This document shows positions 7,164-15,425 of a DNA stretch of 64,000 bases, piece by piece. A program made the position numbers and the translations under genes. Below the pieces are notes generated by a model, which saw only the letters and a list, made by a program, of their open reading frames with translations, was not told the DNA's origin and ran no database searches. Each line of letters begins with the position of its first letter. Positions within the stretch are counted from its first letter, which is position 1. The DNA comes from Thermohalobaculum sp951813525 (GTDB taxonomy: Bacteria; Pseudomonadota; Alphaproteobacteria; Rhodobacterales; Rhodobacteraceae): assembly GCA_951813525.2 (NCBI GenBank), contig CATOTJ020000001.1:806001-870000 (forward strand), written 5' to 3'.

Positions 7164-9752
7164 TTATCCCGCTGCTTCCCTCAACACGCGGGCCGGTTTT
7201 TCACTGAGTGGACCCCAGGCGAATACTAGACCAGCGGCCATACTCAGCCCCATCCCGCCCAGAATGATCAGAACCGTGTTCCAGACAGGGACAATATATT
7301 CAGTCTCGAAAATCAGAACGATCACTGCGGCGGCTGAAGCCGTCGCCCATAACAGCGCCACCAATGCGGCAATCAAGCCTGTCAGCGCGGCGCGCAGGGC
7401 AAAACTGGCCAGAATCGCGGCGCGCGACGCGCCGATCACCTTCATGATCGCGGCTTCGGACCGGCGCCGCTCCTCGCCTGCCGCGGCGGTTCCGACCAGA
7501 ACGGCCAAGCCTGTCAACAATACGGCCAAAGCACCCCACCGGGTCGCAGCCCCCAGTTTGCCCAGGCTGTCCGACACCCGTACGATCTGTTCGCGCACCA
7601 GTACGGGCGTGACATTTGGCATGTCGCGGCCGACCGCCCGCATGATCCGCCCCTCTGATTCGGGGCTGGCATGCAGGGTCGCGATATGGGTGTGCGGGGC
7701 ACCGGCCAACGCGCCCGGGGACAGCACCATCAGAAAGTTGATGCCCATCCCGCGCCATTCGACTTTACGCAGATTGGACACGGTTGCCTGGATTGGACGG
7801 CCCAGGATGTTCACGGTAATGGTCGATCCGACCGACAGGCCCAGCTCGCGCCCCTCCTCCTCGGAAAAGCTGACCAGCGGCGGGCCGGTATAGTCTGCCG
7901 CCCACCATTCACCATCGGTGATCACAGCACCTTCCGGCGGCTGGGTTGAATAGGTAACGCCGCGATCACCGCGCAGAACCCAGGCTGCTGCCGGATCGAT
8001 CTCGGCCTCGCCAGATGGCACGCCGTTCAAATGGGTCAACACCCCGCGCAGCATTGGGGCGGTCGCCAGCTTTTCCGACCCCTCATCCGCCTCGACGATC
8101 TCGCGAAACCGTTCCAAATCGTGGTTCTGGATATCGACGAAAAAGAAGGCCGGTGCGTTTTCCGGTAATTGATTGCGCAGCAGGTTCTGCATGTTCGCGT
8201 CGATCTGACCGATCGCGGCCAAGACCCCCAGACCCAGGCCCAGCGCCAGGACAACACCTGGCGTTCCTGCAACCGGTGCCCCGATGGCGCCAAGCGCAAG
8301 GCGCAGAACAGGGCGCTGTTCTGCCAGCCGGGAGTGCGACAACCGGCGCGCAATACGCGCGCCGAGCCAACCCAATGTACACAACAGCAGGAACGCCGCC
8401 GCAATCGAGCCCAAGCACCAGGCCGCCAGGACCGGATTGACCGACAGCCCGATGATCGACCCGATCAGTGCTGTGCCGATCAGAATCAACGCGATCAACA
8501 CCGCCCAGCCAGGGAACGGTCGCGGCAACGCCGTTTCGTTGCGGAACAGTTCCGCGGGACGCACGCGCAGGATCCAGGCCAATGGCCACAGCGTAAACAT
8601 CGCCGCCGCCAAGGCACCGTACAAGGCCGCCTCGGCCAGCGGTTCGGGGTAGATCGTGAAATCGGCAGGAATCGGAAGATCTGCGGCCAGCATCGGCCCG
8701 ACACCGGCAACCAGACCACCGCCGACCACCAGGCCCAACGCGATCCCAAGCACAGCGATCAGGCCGACCTGAATAAGATAAGCAGCAAAGACGGTGCCAG
8801 CGGTTGCACCCAAAGTGCGTAACGCCGCGATCACCGGGACCTTGCGGTTCAGATATCCGCGCACTGCGGCACCGATCCCGACGCCGCCAACGGCCAGCGA
8901 TGCGATCCCGACAATGGTCAGAAAAGCGCCCAGTTGCGCGACAAAACGGCTGATCCCCGGCGCTGCGGCATCCCGGTCGCGCCAACGCGCACCCGCTTCG
9001 GGAAATGTCTCGCGAAAGGCACTGCGGGTTGCGCGCAAATTGATTTCCGGAGCGAGCCGCACCCGATACTCCGCGTTAAACAGAACCCCGGGCTGCAACA
9101 GTCCGGCGGTGCGCAACCCTTCAATCGAAGTGAGCACCCGCGGCCCCATCGCAAATCCGCCAGAGGCGCGATCCGGTTCTTCCGTCAGGACGCCGCGAAA
9201 GGCAAACTCTCCGCCACCCAGACGCACGGTGTCACCGGGGCTGAGGCCCAGCCGTTCGACCACAACGCGCTCGGTCACAAGCCCGGGCACGCCTTCGACA
9301 ACCGCCAACGCTTCGGCGAGCGATGCGCCATCGATCAGCGCTTCGCCATAAAGCGGCCATGCGCTGTCAACGCCCTTCACCTCGGCCAGAACGCGATCGT
9401 CGCCGACACGCAGTTGCGAGCGCATCGTGACCATTTCCGTCACCGCGCCGCGCCCGGCCATCCAAGCGCGTTCACCATCATTGGCAAAGCGGTAGGAAAA
9501 CGACAGCCCGGCATCCCCGCCCAGGATGGTACGGCCTTCCGCCTCCATCCCACGATCAATAGCAGACGTGACTGACCCGACCGCAGCGATCCCGGCAACG
9601 CCGAGGATCAAACAGGCCAAAAATACCCGGAACCCGGACAGTCCTCCGCGCAACTCGCGCAGCCCAACGCGCCAGGCAAATCCTAAGTCGATCCGGCTGG
9701 TATTGGACGCCCTGCCCGGCGCCGTCGTTGTCACGGTCGCGCGCGCATCCAT
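7164..9752 (-). CDS. FtsX-like ABC transporter permease (YbbP type)
   Basis: About 862 residues with two FtsX-type permease domains. The first large extracytoplasmic domain lies between an N-terminal span (FLACLILGVAGIAAVGSV) and helices around residues 270-350. Further paired spans occur mid-protein and a final three-span block ends near the C-terminus (GALAVLLTGLAVLVGTAAAGEERR). This is the architecture of YbbP, partner of the YbbA ATPase. The ATPase gene upstream overlaps: a GTG start at 9755 makes a GTGA overlap and the ATG at 9752 shares one base with the upstream TGA. In E. coli the equivalent transporter is encoded next to tesA, and an arylesterase/TesA relative is also adjacent here. 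A role in moving lipids or lipid-linked substrates is inferred. Confidence 0.9.
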   Translation of the reverse strand: MDARATVTTTAPGRASNTSRIDLGFAWRVGLRELRGGLSGFRVFLACLILGVAGIAAVGSVTSAIDRGMEAEGRTILGGDAGLSFSYRFANDGERAWMAGRGAVTEMVTMRSQLRVGDDRVLAEVKGVDSAWPLYGEALIDGASLAEALAVVEGVPGLVTERVVVERLGLSPGDTVRLGGGEFAFRGVLTEEPDRASGGFAMGPRVLTSIEGLRTAGLLQPGVLFNAEYRVRLAPEINLRATRSAFRETFPEAGARWRDRDAAAPGISRFVAQLGAFLTIVGIASLAVGGVGIGAAVRGYLNRKVPVIAALRTLGATAGTVFAAYLIQVGLIAVLGIALGLVVGGGLVAGVGPMLAADLPIPADFTIYPEPLAEAALYGALAAAMFTLWPLAWILRVRPAELFRNETALPRPFPGWAVLIALILIGTALIGSIIGLSVNPVLAAWCLGSIAAAFLLLCTLGWLGARIARRLSHSRLAEQRPVLRLALGAIGAPVAGTPGVVLALGLGLGVLAAIGQIDANMQNLLRNQLPENAPAFFFVDIQNHDLERFREIVEADEGSEKLATAPMLRGVLTHLNGVPSGEAEIDPAAAWVLRGDRGVTYSTQPPEGAVITDGEWWAADYTGPPLVSFSEEEGRELGLSVGSTITVNILGRPIQATVSNLRKVEWRGMGINFLMVLSPGALAGAPHTHIATLHASPESEGRIMRAVGRDMPNVTPVLVREQIVRVSDSLGKLGAATRWGALAVLLTGLAVLVGTAAAGEERRRSEAAIMKVIGASRAAILASFALRAALTGLIAALVALLWATASAAAVIVLIFETEYIVPVWNTVLIILGGMGLSMAAGLVFAWGPLSEKPARVLREAAG

Positions 9753-10432
9753 CACGCTGCAATCCGGCCGTCATCCAAGCGCACGATCCGGGCGCAACGC
9801 TCGGCCAACACTTCGGAGTGAGTGACGAGAACCAGCGTCACACCGCGGTCTTCTGCCAATTGGAACATCAAATCGGTGACAGCGGACCCGGTCGCACCAT
9901 CCAGATTTCCGGTCGGCTCGTCGGCCAGCAAAATTTCAGGCGATGGCGCGAGCGCGCGGGCCAATGCGACGCGCTGTTGCTCGCCGCCCGAAAGCTGGGC
10001 CGGATAGTGACCGGACCTGTCGCCCAATCCGACGGACGACAGCATGGCCGCCGCCTGCCCGCCCGCGTCGGCATGGCGTGCGATTTCCAGCGGCACGCGC
10101 ACGTTTTCCAATGCTGTCATGGTCGGGATCAGGTGAAACGCCTGGAACACGACGCCGATCCGCGCGCGGCGCAGCAACGCCAGATCGTCTTCGGACGCGC
10201 CGCCCAGGTCCTGACCCAGGACCGAGACTGTTCCCGAGGTCGCCCGCTCCAATCCGCCGGTCACCATCAATAACGAAGATTTTCCCGATCCGGACGGCCC
10301 TGTGATGGCAACTCGCTCGCCAGCACCTATCTGAAGGTCTATGCTCTTGAGGATCTCGACATCCCCGGCCTGGCTTGGCAAGGTAAGGTCCACCTGCTCC
10401 AAGCTGATCTGCCAATTTTGTGGCGCGCTCAT
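9752..10432 (-). CDS. ABC transporter ATP-binding protein (YbbA/LolD type)
   Basis: A 226-residue ATPase with Walker A GPSGSGKSS, the Q-loop VVFQAFHLIPTMT, ABC signature LSGGEQQRVALARA, Walker B ILLADEPTGNLD and the switch histidine in LVTHS. It is of the MacB/LolD/YbbA type that partners with FtsX-like permeases and is directly followed by one. The ATG at 10432 shares bases with the ATG of the divergent esterase gene (CATG), so the two 5' regions must lie inside each other's coding sequence or one start is misassigned. No clear ribosome site precedes it. Confidence 0.92.
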   Translation of the reverse strand: MSAPQNWQISLEQVDLTLPSQAGDVEILKSIDLQIGAGERVAITGPSGSGKSSLLMVTGGLERATSGTVSVLGQDLGGASEDDLALLRRARIGVVFQAFHLIPTMTALENVRVPLEIARHADAGGQAAAMLSSVGLGDRSGHYPAQLSGGEQQRVALARALAPSPEILLADEPTGNLDGATGSAVTDLMFQLAEDRGVTLVLVTHSEVLAERCARIVRLDDGRIAA

Positions 10433-11120
10433 GATTCCTGCCCGATTATTTGCTTCCGTCAGATATGTGGCCGCAGGCCTCCTCTGCAAGGCATTGCTGC
10501 TTCTCTCGCTGGTTATCTCTCTGACCGCACCTGCCCAAGCCGACACTTTACGCCTGATCGCGTTGGGCGACAGCCTGACCCATGGGTATGGACTCGAACA
10601 GGACAAAGGCTTTGTGCCCCAACTGCAAGCTTGGCTGCAGGCACAAGGCGAGGACGTCATCGTCGTGAATATGGGTGTCTCGGGCGATACCACCGAAGGC
10701 GGGCGCGCGCGGCTGGACTGGGCGTTGGCCGACGGCGCCGATGCTTTGATGCTGGAATTGGGTGGCAACGACCTCTTGCGCGGGATCGATCCGGCACGCA
10801 GTCGCGACAATCTCGACACGATGCTGGCCGCATTGTCCGAACGCGGGATCCCTGTATTGCTGGCCGGGCTCGAAGCTCCGCTGAACTACGGGGTGGATTT
10901 CAAGGAAGCGTTCGATGGAATGTACCCGGACCTGGCGACCAAGCATGGCGTCCTATTGTACCCGTCGTTCATTGCAGGCCTGGAGAAGGCCCGGGACGGC
11001 GGCGAAGACGTGATCCAACCGGATGGCATCCACCCTAATGCCGCCGGTGTCGCCCTGATTGTTGAACATATCGGACCCATGGTGCAACAGCTTCTGGCGC
11101 GCGCGCGTGCCGGTTCCTGA
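10431..11120 (+). CDS. arylesterase / TesA-like SGNH hydrolase
   Basis: A 229-residue exported hydrolase. The N-terminus from 10431 has a long signal sequence (hydrophobic GLLCKALLLLSLVISLTAPAQA). SGNH blocks follow: block I IALGDSLTHGYG with the nucleophile Ser, block II VNMGVSGDTTEGG, block III LELGGNDLLRG and block V PDGIHPNAAG with the Asp-His pair. Relatives include E. coli TesA/ApeA, a periplasmic thioesterase, arylesterase and lysophospholipase. The gene is divergent from the ABC ATPase whose start codon it overlaps. An alternative GTG start about a dozen codons downstream would still leave a signal peptide. Confidence 0.9.
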   Translation: MIPARLFASVRYVAAGLLCKALLLLSLVISLTAPAQADTLRLIALGDSLTHGYGLEQDKGFVPQLQAWLQAQGEDVIVVNMGVSGDTTEGGRARLDWALADGADALMLELGGNDLLRGIDPARSRDNLDTMLAALSERGIPVLLAGLEAPLNYGVDFKEAFDGMYPDLATKHGVLLYPSFIAGLEKARDGGEDVIQPDGIHPNAAGVALIVEHIGPMVQQLLARARAGS

Positions 11121-11122
11121 TC

Positions 11123-11698
11123 ATGATTCGCGCCTTTATCGGCCTGCCGGTGCCGCAACCGGTCGTTCACTCGCTCGCCGTCTCACAAATCGGGCTTGAT
11201 GTCGGTTATCCGGTGCCGCCGGAGAATTTTCACGTCACACTGGCATTCTTGGGCGAGCATCATGAGCCGGTGATCGAAGAAGTGGCCCAGGGCCTGTCGC
11301 TGATCGTGGCCGAGGATTTCGACATCAAGATTAGTGGGCTCGGGACGTTTGGTTCCGCCCCGCGCTTGATGTTCGCCGAGGTGGAGCAGTCGCCCGCTTT
11401 AAGTGCCCTGCGCAAATGTGTCCGGCGCACCGCAGTCGATGCAGGGATCGAGTTGCCGCACGAAAGGTTCCATCCGCATATCACATTGGCCCGTTTTGGC
11501 CGCGGGCTGATCGGTGAAGACGCAGACCGGTTGCGAAATCACATTTCCCGGCGGCTTCGGCAGGTTCAGGGCCAGTTCTCGGCAACCGAGTTCACGCTTT
11601 ACGAATCGCAACTTGGTAAATCCGGTCCCGCCTATACCGCGTTGGCGACATTCCCGCTGATGGGGATAGGTGCAGCGGGTGCAACCATTTCGTCATAG
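11123..11698 (+). CDS. thpR: RNA 2',3'-cyclic phosphodiesterase (2H family)
   Basis: A 191-residue 2H phosphoesterase. The two catalytic HxTx motifs are HVTL at residue 37 and HITL at residue 119, spaced as in ThpR/LigT. ThpR opens 2',3'-cyclic phosphates in RNA to 2'-phosphates; the physiological role is unclear. It starts 2 bp after the esterase stop and probably shares its transcript. The 3' end overlaps the convergent hydrolase-like gene by 67 bp; the C-terminal residues GIGAAGATISS lie beyond the conserved domain, so the overlap costs nothing structurally. Confidence 0.92.
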   Translation: MIRAFIGLPVPQPVVHSLAVSQIGLDVGYPVPPENFHVTLAFLGEHHEPVIEEVAQGLSLIVAEDFDIKISGLGTFGSAPRLMFAEVEQSPALSALRKCVRRTAVDAGIELPHERFHPHITLARFGRGLIGEDADRLRNHISRRLRQVQGQFSATEFTLYESQLGKSGPAYTALATFPLMGIGAAGATISS

Positions 11699-12948
11699 AT
11701 ATCCTCTGGTTCCGTACTGGGATCCCGGTGCAGGATCGAACGGTAAAGCGCCCAATTTTCAGGCCGTGACAACGGCGCCCAGTGATCGCCGCCGCGCAAG
11801 ACCGATCCGCGCAGATCGAACCCGCGCGATCGCGCCCAGCGCCGAAAGCGCCGGCTGTCCACATCCAAATCGATCCACCAGGATGGCGTATCACCCCCAA
11901 AGGCATAAAGTTCGCTGGGCGGTGCGCCATGCAGTCCGATCGTTCGCCCACCCCGTAAGAGAGTTGCAGTTTCCGCATCGACCGACAGAACGGCCGAGGC
12001 CTGATCAAAGGGTTTCTTCATCGTCGCCCGAGCACCCAGGTACCGCAACACTCGGTCAGCCCGGCCAATGAAGTTGTAGAACGTTGGTCCGGTCGGCATA
12101 TCCGCAAAGATCAGACCGACAAGCGCAGGTGCCGCCTGCCCCCAATAGCAAGCGCCGTTCACGATCACGACCCGCCCGAGACCGGCAAGCGCCGAGTCGA
12201 ACCGGCGGCGTGCCGCCAGCAAAGCTATTGCTGTCATGGCGACCCGTGCGCCGAGACCATGGCAAAATATGTCGATCGGCTTCCGCGCCATACCCTCGCT
12301 GTCGAGCTTAAAGCGTAGCTGGCTGAGGATGGCGGCAAGCCCCTGTCCCGCCATCTCGGCATCAACATATGCGTATACGAACGGCTCAAGCGGCTGCCGC
12401 CAGGGCTGCCGGATACCGGCAGACAGAAGCGCACCAGCTTGACGGGCTGGAAAGTGCAGATCCTGTAATCCGCCGCGCGATGCATAGGCATACCCGATGG
12501 CCAGCCCCGCGCTCTGGTAGGCGCTGCCCTCTCCACCCGGCAGCATGCCCCGTGCATACCAAGGCGTCAGGTGGCGATGACGTTCCTCCGACGAACCGGG
12601 CCCAGCCGGTGTTTCATCAAAATGATAAAGGCACCGGTGCGGGTTGTCCGATTTCGAGCGGGCCAATACCGGGCGCCGCGGCTCGTACCCAAAGCTGTGC
12701 ACGAATACCGTCACCGGCGCCGCGGGATCACCGCCCAAGGACTGCGCCGACATATGGGCACCGAACAGAGAGGTTTTTTCGAACATCGGGGCGCCCGGGC
12801 TGGACGCAATCGCAGCGAGATTCGCGCCCGCCAGGGCACTATCTTCCAACCCATCCGGGTTTTGCGGGCGGTCGCCGAATATTGCCCAGGGAATCGATCG
12901 ATCACTTAGACGACCTGCCGGCGCCGCTGAAAAGCGCATGATGCTCAT
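11632..12948 (-). CDS. alpha/beta-hydrolase-like protein lacking the catalytic serine
   Basis: A 438-residue protein of the alpha/beta-hydrolase (DUF900-like) fold. It shows FVHSFGYEP (the oxyanion-side strand), PFVYAYVDAEMAGQGLAAILSQLRF and the nucleophile-elbow segment IDIFCHGLGARVA. In active relatives the elbow is CHSxG; here residue 231 is Gly (codon GGT), so classic Ser hydrolysis is unlikely. The segment NGACYWGQAA and the DRVLRYLG motif follow as in relatives. There is no clear signal peptide. It converges with thpR with a 67-bp overlap. The start could also be the internal ATG three codons downstream. It may be a binding protein or pseudoenzyme. Confidence 0.65.
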   Translation of the reverse strand: MSIMRFSAAPAGRLSDRSIPWAIFGDRPQNPDGLEDSALAGANLAAIASSPGAPMFEKTSLFGAHMSAQSLGGDPAAPVTVFVHSFGYEPRRPVLARSKSDNPHRCLYHFDETPAGPGSSEERHRHLTPWYARGMLPGGEGSAYQSAGLAIGYAYASRGGLQDLHFPARQAGALLSAGIRQPWRQPLEPFVYAYVDAEMAGQGLAAILSQLRFKLDSEGMARKPIDIFCHGLGARVAMTAIALLAARRRFDSALAGLGRVVIVNGACYWGQAAPALVGLIFADMPTGPTFYNFIGRADRVLRYLGARATMKKPFDQASAVLSVDAETATLLRGGRTIGLHGAPPSELYAFGGDTPSWWIDLDVDSRRFRRWARSRGFDLRGSVLRGGDHWAPLSRPENWALYRSILHRDPSTEPEDIYDEMVAPAAPIPISGNVANAV

Positions 12949-13109
12949 TGTCTGAAAACAACACGAGCACGTTGAAAAGAGTTTAAACTGTTCGAAGGAT
13001 CATCGCCTGGCACCGGATTCGCGCGCTTTTTCTTGTGCAGCGCGTCGACATCTGGTGAAAAGGCCTCGAAAAGTGAACGGGGCATTCGGGCCAGGAACCG
13101 GAGGAACGG

Positions 13110-13655
13110 ATGGATTACGAGTACAAATGTGTTGGCGCGCCGGAGAAGCCCCGGAAATCGAGACGTGCGAAAACCGGCAGTCAACGCCTCGCAGTTTCGA
13201 TGGAAGAGGTTATCCAGGAAGAGGCGGTGAACGGCTGGGAGTATATGCGAACCGACCTGATTCCTGTCACCGAGAAACCCGGGTTGTTCAGCCGCGCCCA
13301 GGAAGTCCATCGCGCAGTTTTGGTATTCCGCCGCGAGTTGGCAGTGCGGACGCAAAGCCGGTCCAGTGGCCGCACACGGCGTCCGGCCCCGGACTTTGAC
13401 GATGGTTATGATGCACCCGCGCCCGAACGACGCCCGCGCCGAGCGTTGCGGCCGCGCGCACACGAAGAAGACGAGTACGAACCGAGGAGCGAGCCATCGC
13501 ACCGCACCGCGCCGGAACCCGAGGAGCCGCCGCGGCGACGCAGGGCCATTCCGGCAGAAGAGCCGATTCGCCTGAGCGCCGACGACATGATCGACGAGGC
13601 GCATGACCGCCCGGCCCGCGGCCGTGATCGATCCCCGCCGAGCGGACTGGGATGA
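13110..13655 (+). CDS. DUF4177-like protein with Arg/Pro/Glu-rich tail
   Basis: A 181-residue protein. The first ~70 residues (MDYEYKCVGAPEKP, then SMEEVIQEEAVNGWEYMRTDLIP and a LVFRRE end) fit the small DUF4177 fold. The remaining 110 residues are a disordered, highly charged tail rich in Arg, Pro and Glu (ERRPRRALRPRAHEEDEYEP, PPRRRRAIPAEEP). CCGGAGGAACGG precedes the ATG, a strong ribosome site. Function is unknown; the tail suggests nucleic-acid or surface interaction. Confidence 0.75.
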   Translation: MDYEYKCVGAPEKPRKSRRAKTGSQRLAVSMEEVIQEEAVNGWEYMRTDLIPVTEKPGLFSRAQEVHRAVLVFRRELAVRTQSRSSGRTRRPAPDFDDGYDAPAPERRPRRALRPRAHEEDEYEPRSEPSHRTAPEPEEPPRRRRAIPAEEPIRLSADDMIDEAHDRPARGRDRSPPSGLG

Positions 13656-13713
13656 TCTGCGGAACCGGGCGTCTCGATGTTTGGGCGTAACTAGCCTTCG
13701 TGAACCGATGACA

Positions 13714-13739
13714 CAGCATGCCGGTGCAAAGGCATGCTG
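13714..13739. terminator. bidirectional stem between convergent genes
   Basis: CAGCATGCC and GGCATGCTG form a perfect 9-bp stem with an 8-base loop. It lies between the plus-strand DUF4177-like gene and the minus-strand bolA pair. There is no long T-tract. Confidence 0.5.
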
Positions 13740-13747
13740 GCGACGCT

Positions 13748-13942
13748 TTAGTCGTCCGAGCCGTCTTCGTCCTCATCGTCGCCAGTCACCAAATCGGCGG
13801 TCCCCTCGACCACCCCAGCCGTAACATCGACCGTTGTTCCGACCACTGTTGTCGTAACATCGACGGCGGTTTCCACAACGGTAACGGCCACGCAACCCGG
13901 ACCAACCGCCAGTAGCAGGGCAGCACTACATCCGCGGATCAT
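13748..13942 (-). CDS. small exported valine/threonine-rich protein
   Basis: A 64-residue product with a hydrophobic N-terminus (MIRGCSAALLLAVGPGCVAV), then repeats of V-D-V-T/V-V-G-T-type heptads (VETAVDVTTTVVGTTVDVTAGVVEGTADLV) and an acidic tail DDEDEDGSDD. The cysteine after LAVGPG could be lipidated but the lipobox is poor. The start overlaps the bolA stop by ATGA, so it is translationally coupled to bolA. No family recognised. Confidence 0.55.
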   Translation of the reverse strand: MIRGCSAALLLAVGPGCVAVTVVETAVDVTTTVVGTTVDVTAGVVEGTADLVTGDDEDEDGSDD

Positions 13943-14211
13943 ATCCCGTCCCCCGGCGCCCGCAGTTCCATCGCCAGCGCATGGACCCGTTCTTCGAGTT
14001 CTGCTGCCAGACATTTGTTGACCGCGCGTTGCCTGGCAACCCGGCTTTCGCCCTCGAAGACCGCTGCAATCATACGGACGCGAAAATGCGTCTCGCCGCC
14101 CTCGCGCCATCCCGCATGGCCATGATGCTGATGGCTTTCATCAATCACTTCCAGCATCTCGGGCTGGAAGGTCGTGCTCAGTTTCTCGTGAAGCCGCGCC
14201 TGCATGCTCAT
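13939..14211 (-). CDS. bolA: BolA family protein
   Basis: A 90-residue BolA. The conserved segment is VIDESHQHHGHAGWREGGETHFRVRMIAAVFEGESRVARQRAVNKCL, with histidines that coordinate Fe-S clusters with monothiol glutaredoxins in related proteins. The reading frame ends in LRAPGDGI, usual for short BolA paralogues. It is divergent from the J-domain gene, an arrangement I know from other alphaproteobacteria. Likely role: Fe-S/iron homeostasis or envelope stress in the cytoplasm. Confidence 0.9.
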   Translation of the reverse strand: MSMQARLHEKLSTTFQPEMLEVIDESHQHHGHAGWREGGETHFRVRMIAAVFEGESRVARQRAVNKCLAAELEERVHALAMELRAPGDGI

Positions 14212-14324
14212 TGTGCGTCAACCTTGTCTGTCAAGCCGATTTTTGTGCTCTTTGCCGGTTGTCCATTAACCCGGATGAGCTAGGATTACCGGCCTTGTAG
14301 AACCCTAACAGAAGATGGCAACCG

Positions 14325-14993
14325 ATGCCGCCCCGTTCGCCGCTCGATTACGATATCTCGGTCACTGCCGACAAGGCGCGACGTGCGCGCGAAAAGCGTA
14401 TGACGGGTGCCGTAGGTTCGTCCGGCAAGGCCTGCGAATGGCCGGGTTGCGAGGAAAAGGGTTCGTACCGCGCACCGTCATCGCCGGATCAACTACACGA
14501 TTTCCGCTGGTTCTGCCTGGACCATGTGCGCGAGTACAACCGGGCTTGGAACTTTTTTTCGGGCTGGACCGAGGAAGAACTCGATCAGCAGCAACGCTCA
14601 GACCGAACCTGGGAACGCCCGACCTGGACGTTCAAGGAAGGGACAAAGAAACCCGGCTCGCAGTGGCCGCACACCGAAGGACAGGCCTGGGCGCGCTGGG
14701 GCTTTACCGACCCGATGGAAGTTCTGGGTGAAGCGGCGACACAGAACCCCGGCCAACGCTCGCAACGGCGGTCGCGGTTCAGCAAGCTGACCCGTGATGA
14801 GCAACGGGCAATGGACACGCTGGGCGTGCCGCACGAGATCGAGGACCGTGCCGAAGTGCGCAGTCGGTACCGCAAACTGGTCAAGGATCTGCACCCGGAT
14901 ATGAACGGCGGCAACCGAACTGACGAAGCACGGCTGGCACGCGTCATCCGCGCCTGGGACATTCTGAAGAACAGCCGCTCTTTCAGGGATTGA
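14325..14993 (+). CDS. J-domain (DnaJ-like) protein with N-terminal zinc-binding segment
   Basis: A 222-residue protein. The C-terminal ~55 residues form a J domain: DTLGVPHEIEDRAEVRSRYRKLVKDLHPDMNGG, with the HPD tripeptide that stimulates DnaK. The N-terminal half has a Cys/His cluster (CEWPGCEEKGSYRAP, then FRWFCLDHVREYN) that probably binds zinc. Placing the J domain at the C-terminus is the arrangement of alphaproteobacterial proteins found near bolA. The start codon at 14325 is preceded by AGAAGATGG. Role: co-chaperone, client unknown. Confidence 0.88.
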   Translation: MPPRSPLDYDISVTADKARRAREKRMTGAVGSSGKACEWPGCEEKGSYRAPSSPDQLHDFRWFCLDHVREYNRAWNFFSGWTEEELDQQQRSDRTWERPTWTFKEGTKKPGSQWPHTEGQAWARWGFTDPMEVLGEAATQNPGQRSQRRSRFSKLTRDEQRAMDTLGVPHEIEDRAEVRSRYRKLVKDLHPDMNGGNRTDEARLARVIRAWDILKNSRSFRD

Positions 14994-15111
14994 GCCGCGT
15001 CTGACGGTTTCGCCGCCGGGGACGCTGCCCCAGCCCACCAGAATTTTTCACGACCAAAGAAGCGTTACCGGTCGCCAGAAGGGATTTCCCGCCCCCATCA
15101 GCCGTGCAGGA

Positions 15112-15321
15112 TCAGGGCACGCGCGGCGTTGGGATGTGGACATCCTCCTCCAACGCCTGCAAAGCCGCGTGAACCCTGCGGCGTTCGGCAAGCAGGTGAT
15201 TATATTGCGCATCACAGCCCGAGATCGGCGTCGGATAGTTCCGGATCTCATCGGTCAGCTCGGCCTGAGCGCCCAAAAGCGCAACGCGCGCGATATCGGT
15301 GGGAGAGGATCTGTCCAGCAT
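15112..15321 (-). CDS. small hypothetical protein
   Basis: A 69-residue helical protein from an ATG at 15321 with AAGGGA upstream. It has amphipathic segments (DIARVALLGAQAELTDEIRNY and HLLAERRRVHAALQALEEDV). It has no cysteine motif beyond a single Cys and no recognised family. It is divergent from tcuA. Support is codon pattern and start context only. Confidence 0.45.
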   Translation of the reverse strand: MLDRSSPTDIARVALLGAQAELTDEIRNYPTPISGCDAQYNHLLAERRRVHAALQALEEDVHIPTPRVP

Positions 15322-15425
15322 GGCACATTCCCTTGCAAGGCTTTGACAGCACTGTATGCAATCGTATACATAACTGCGCAAATGGCAAGCCCATGCTGTG
15401 ACGGCAGGGTTAAGGATTATTCACC

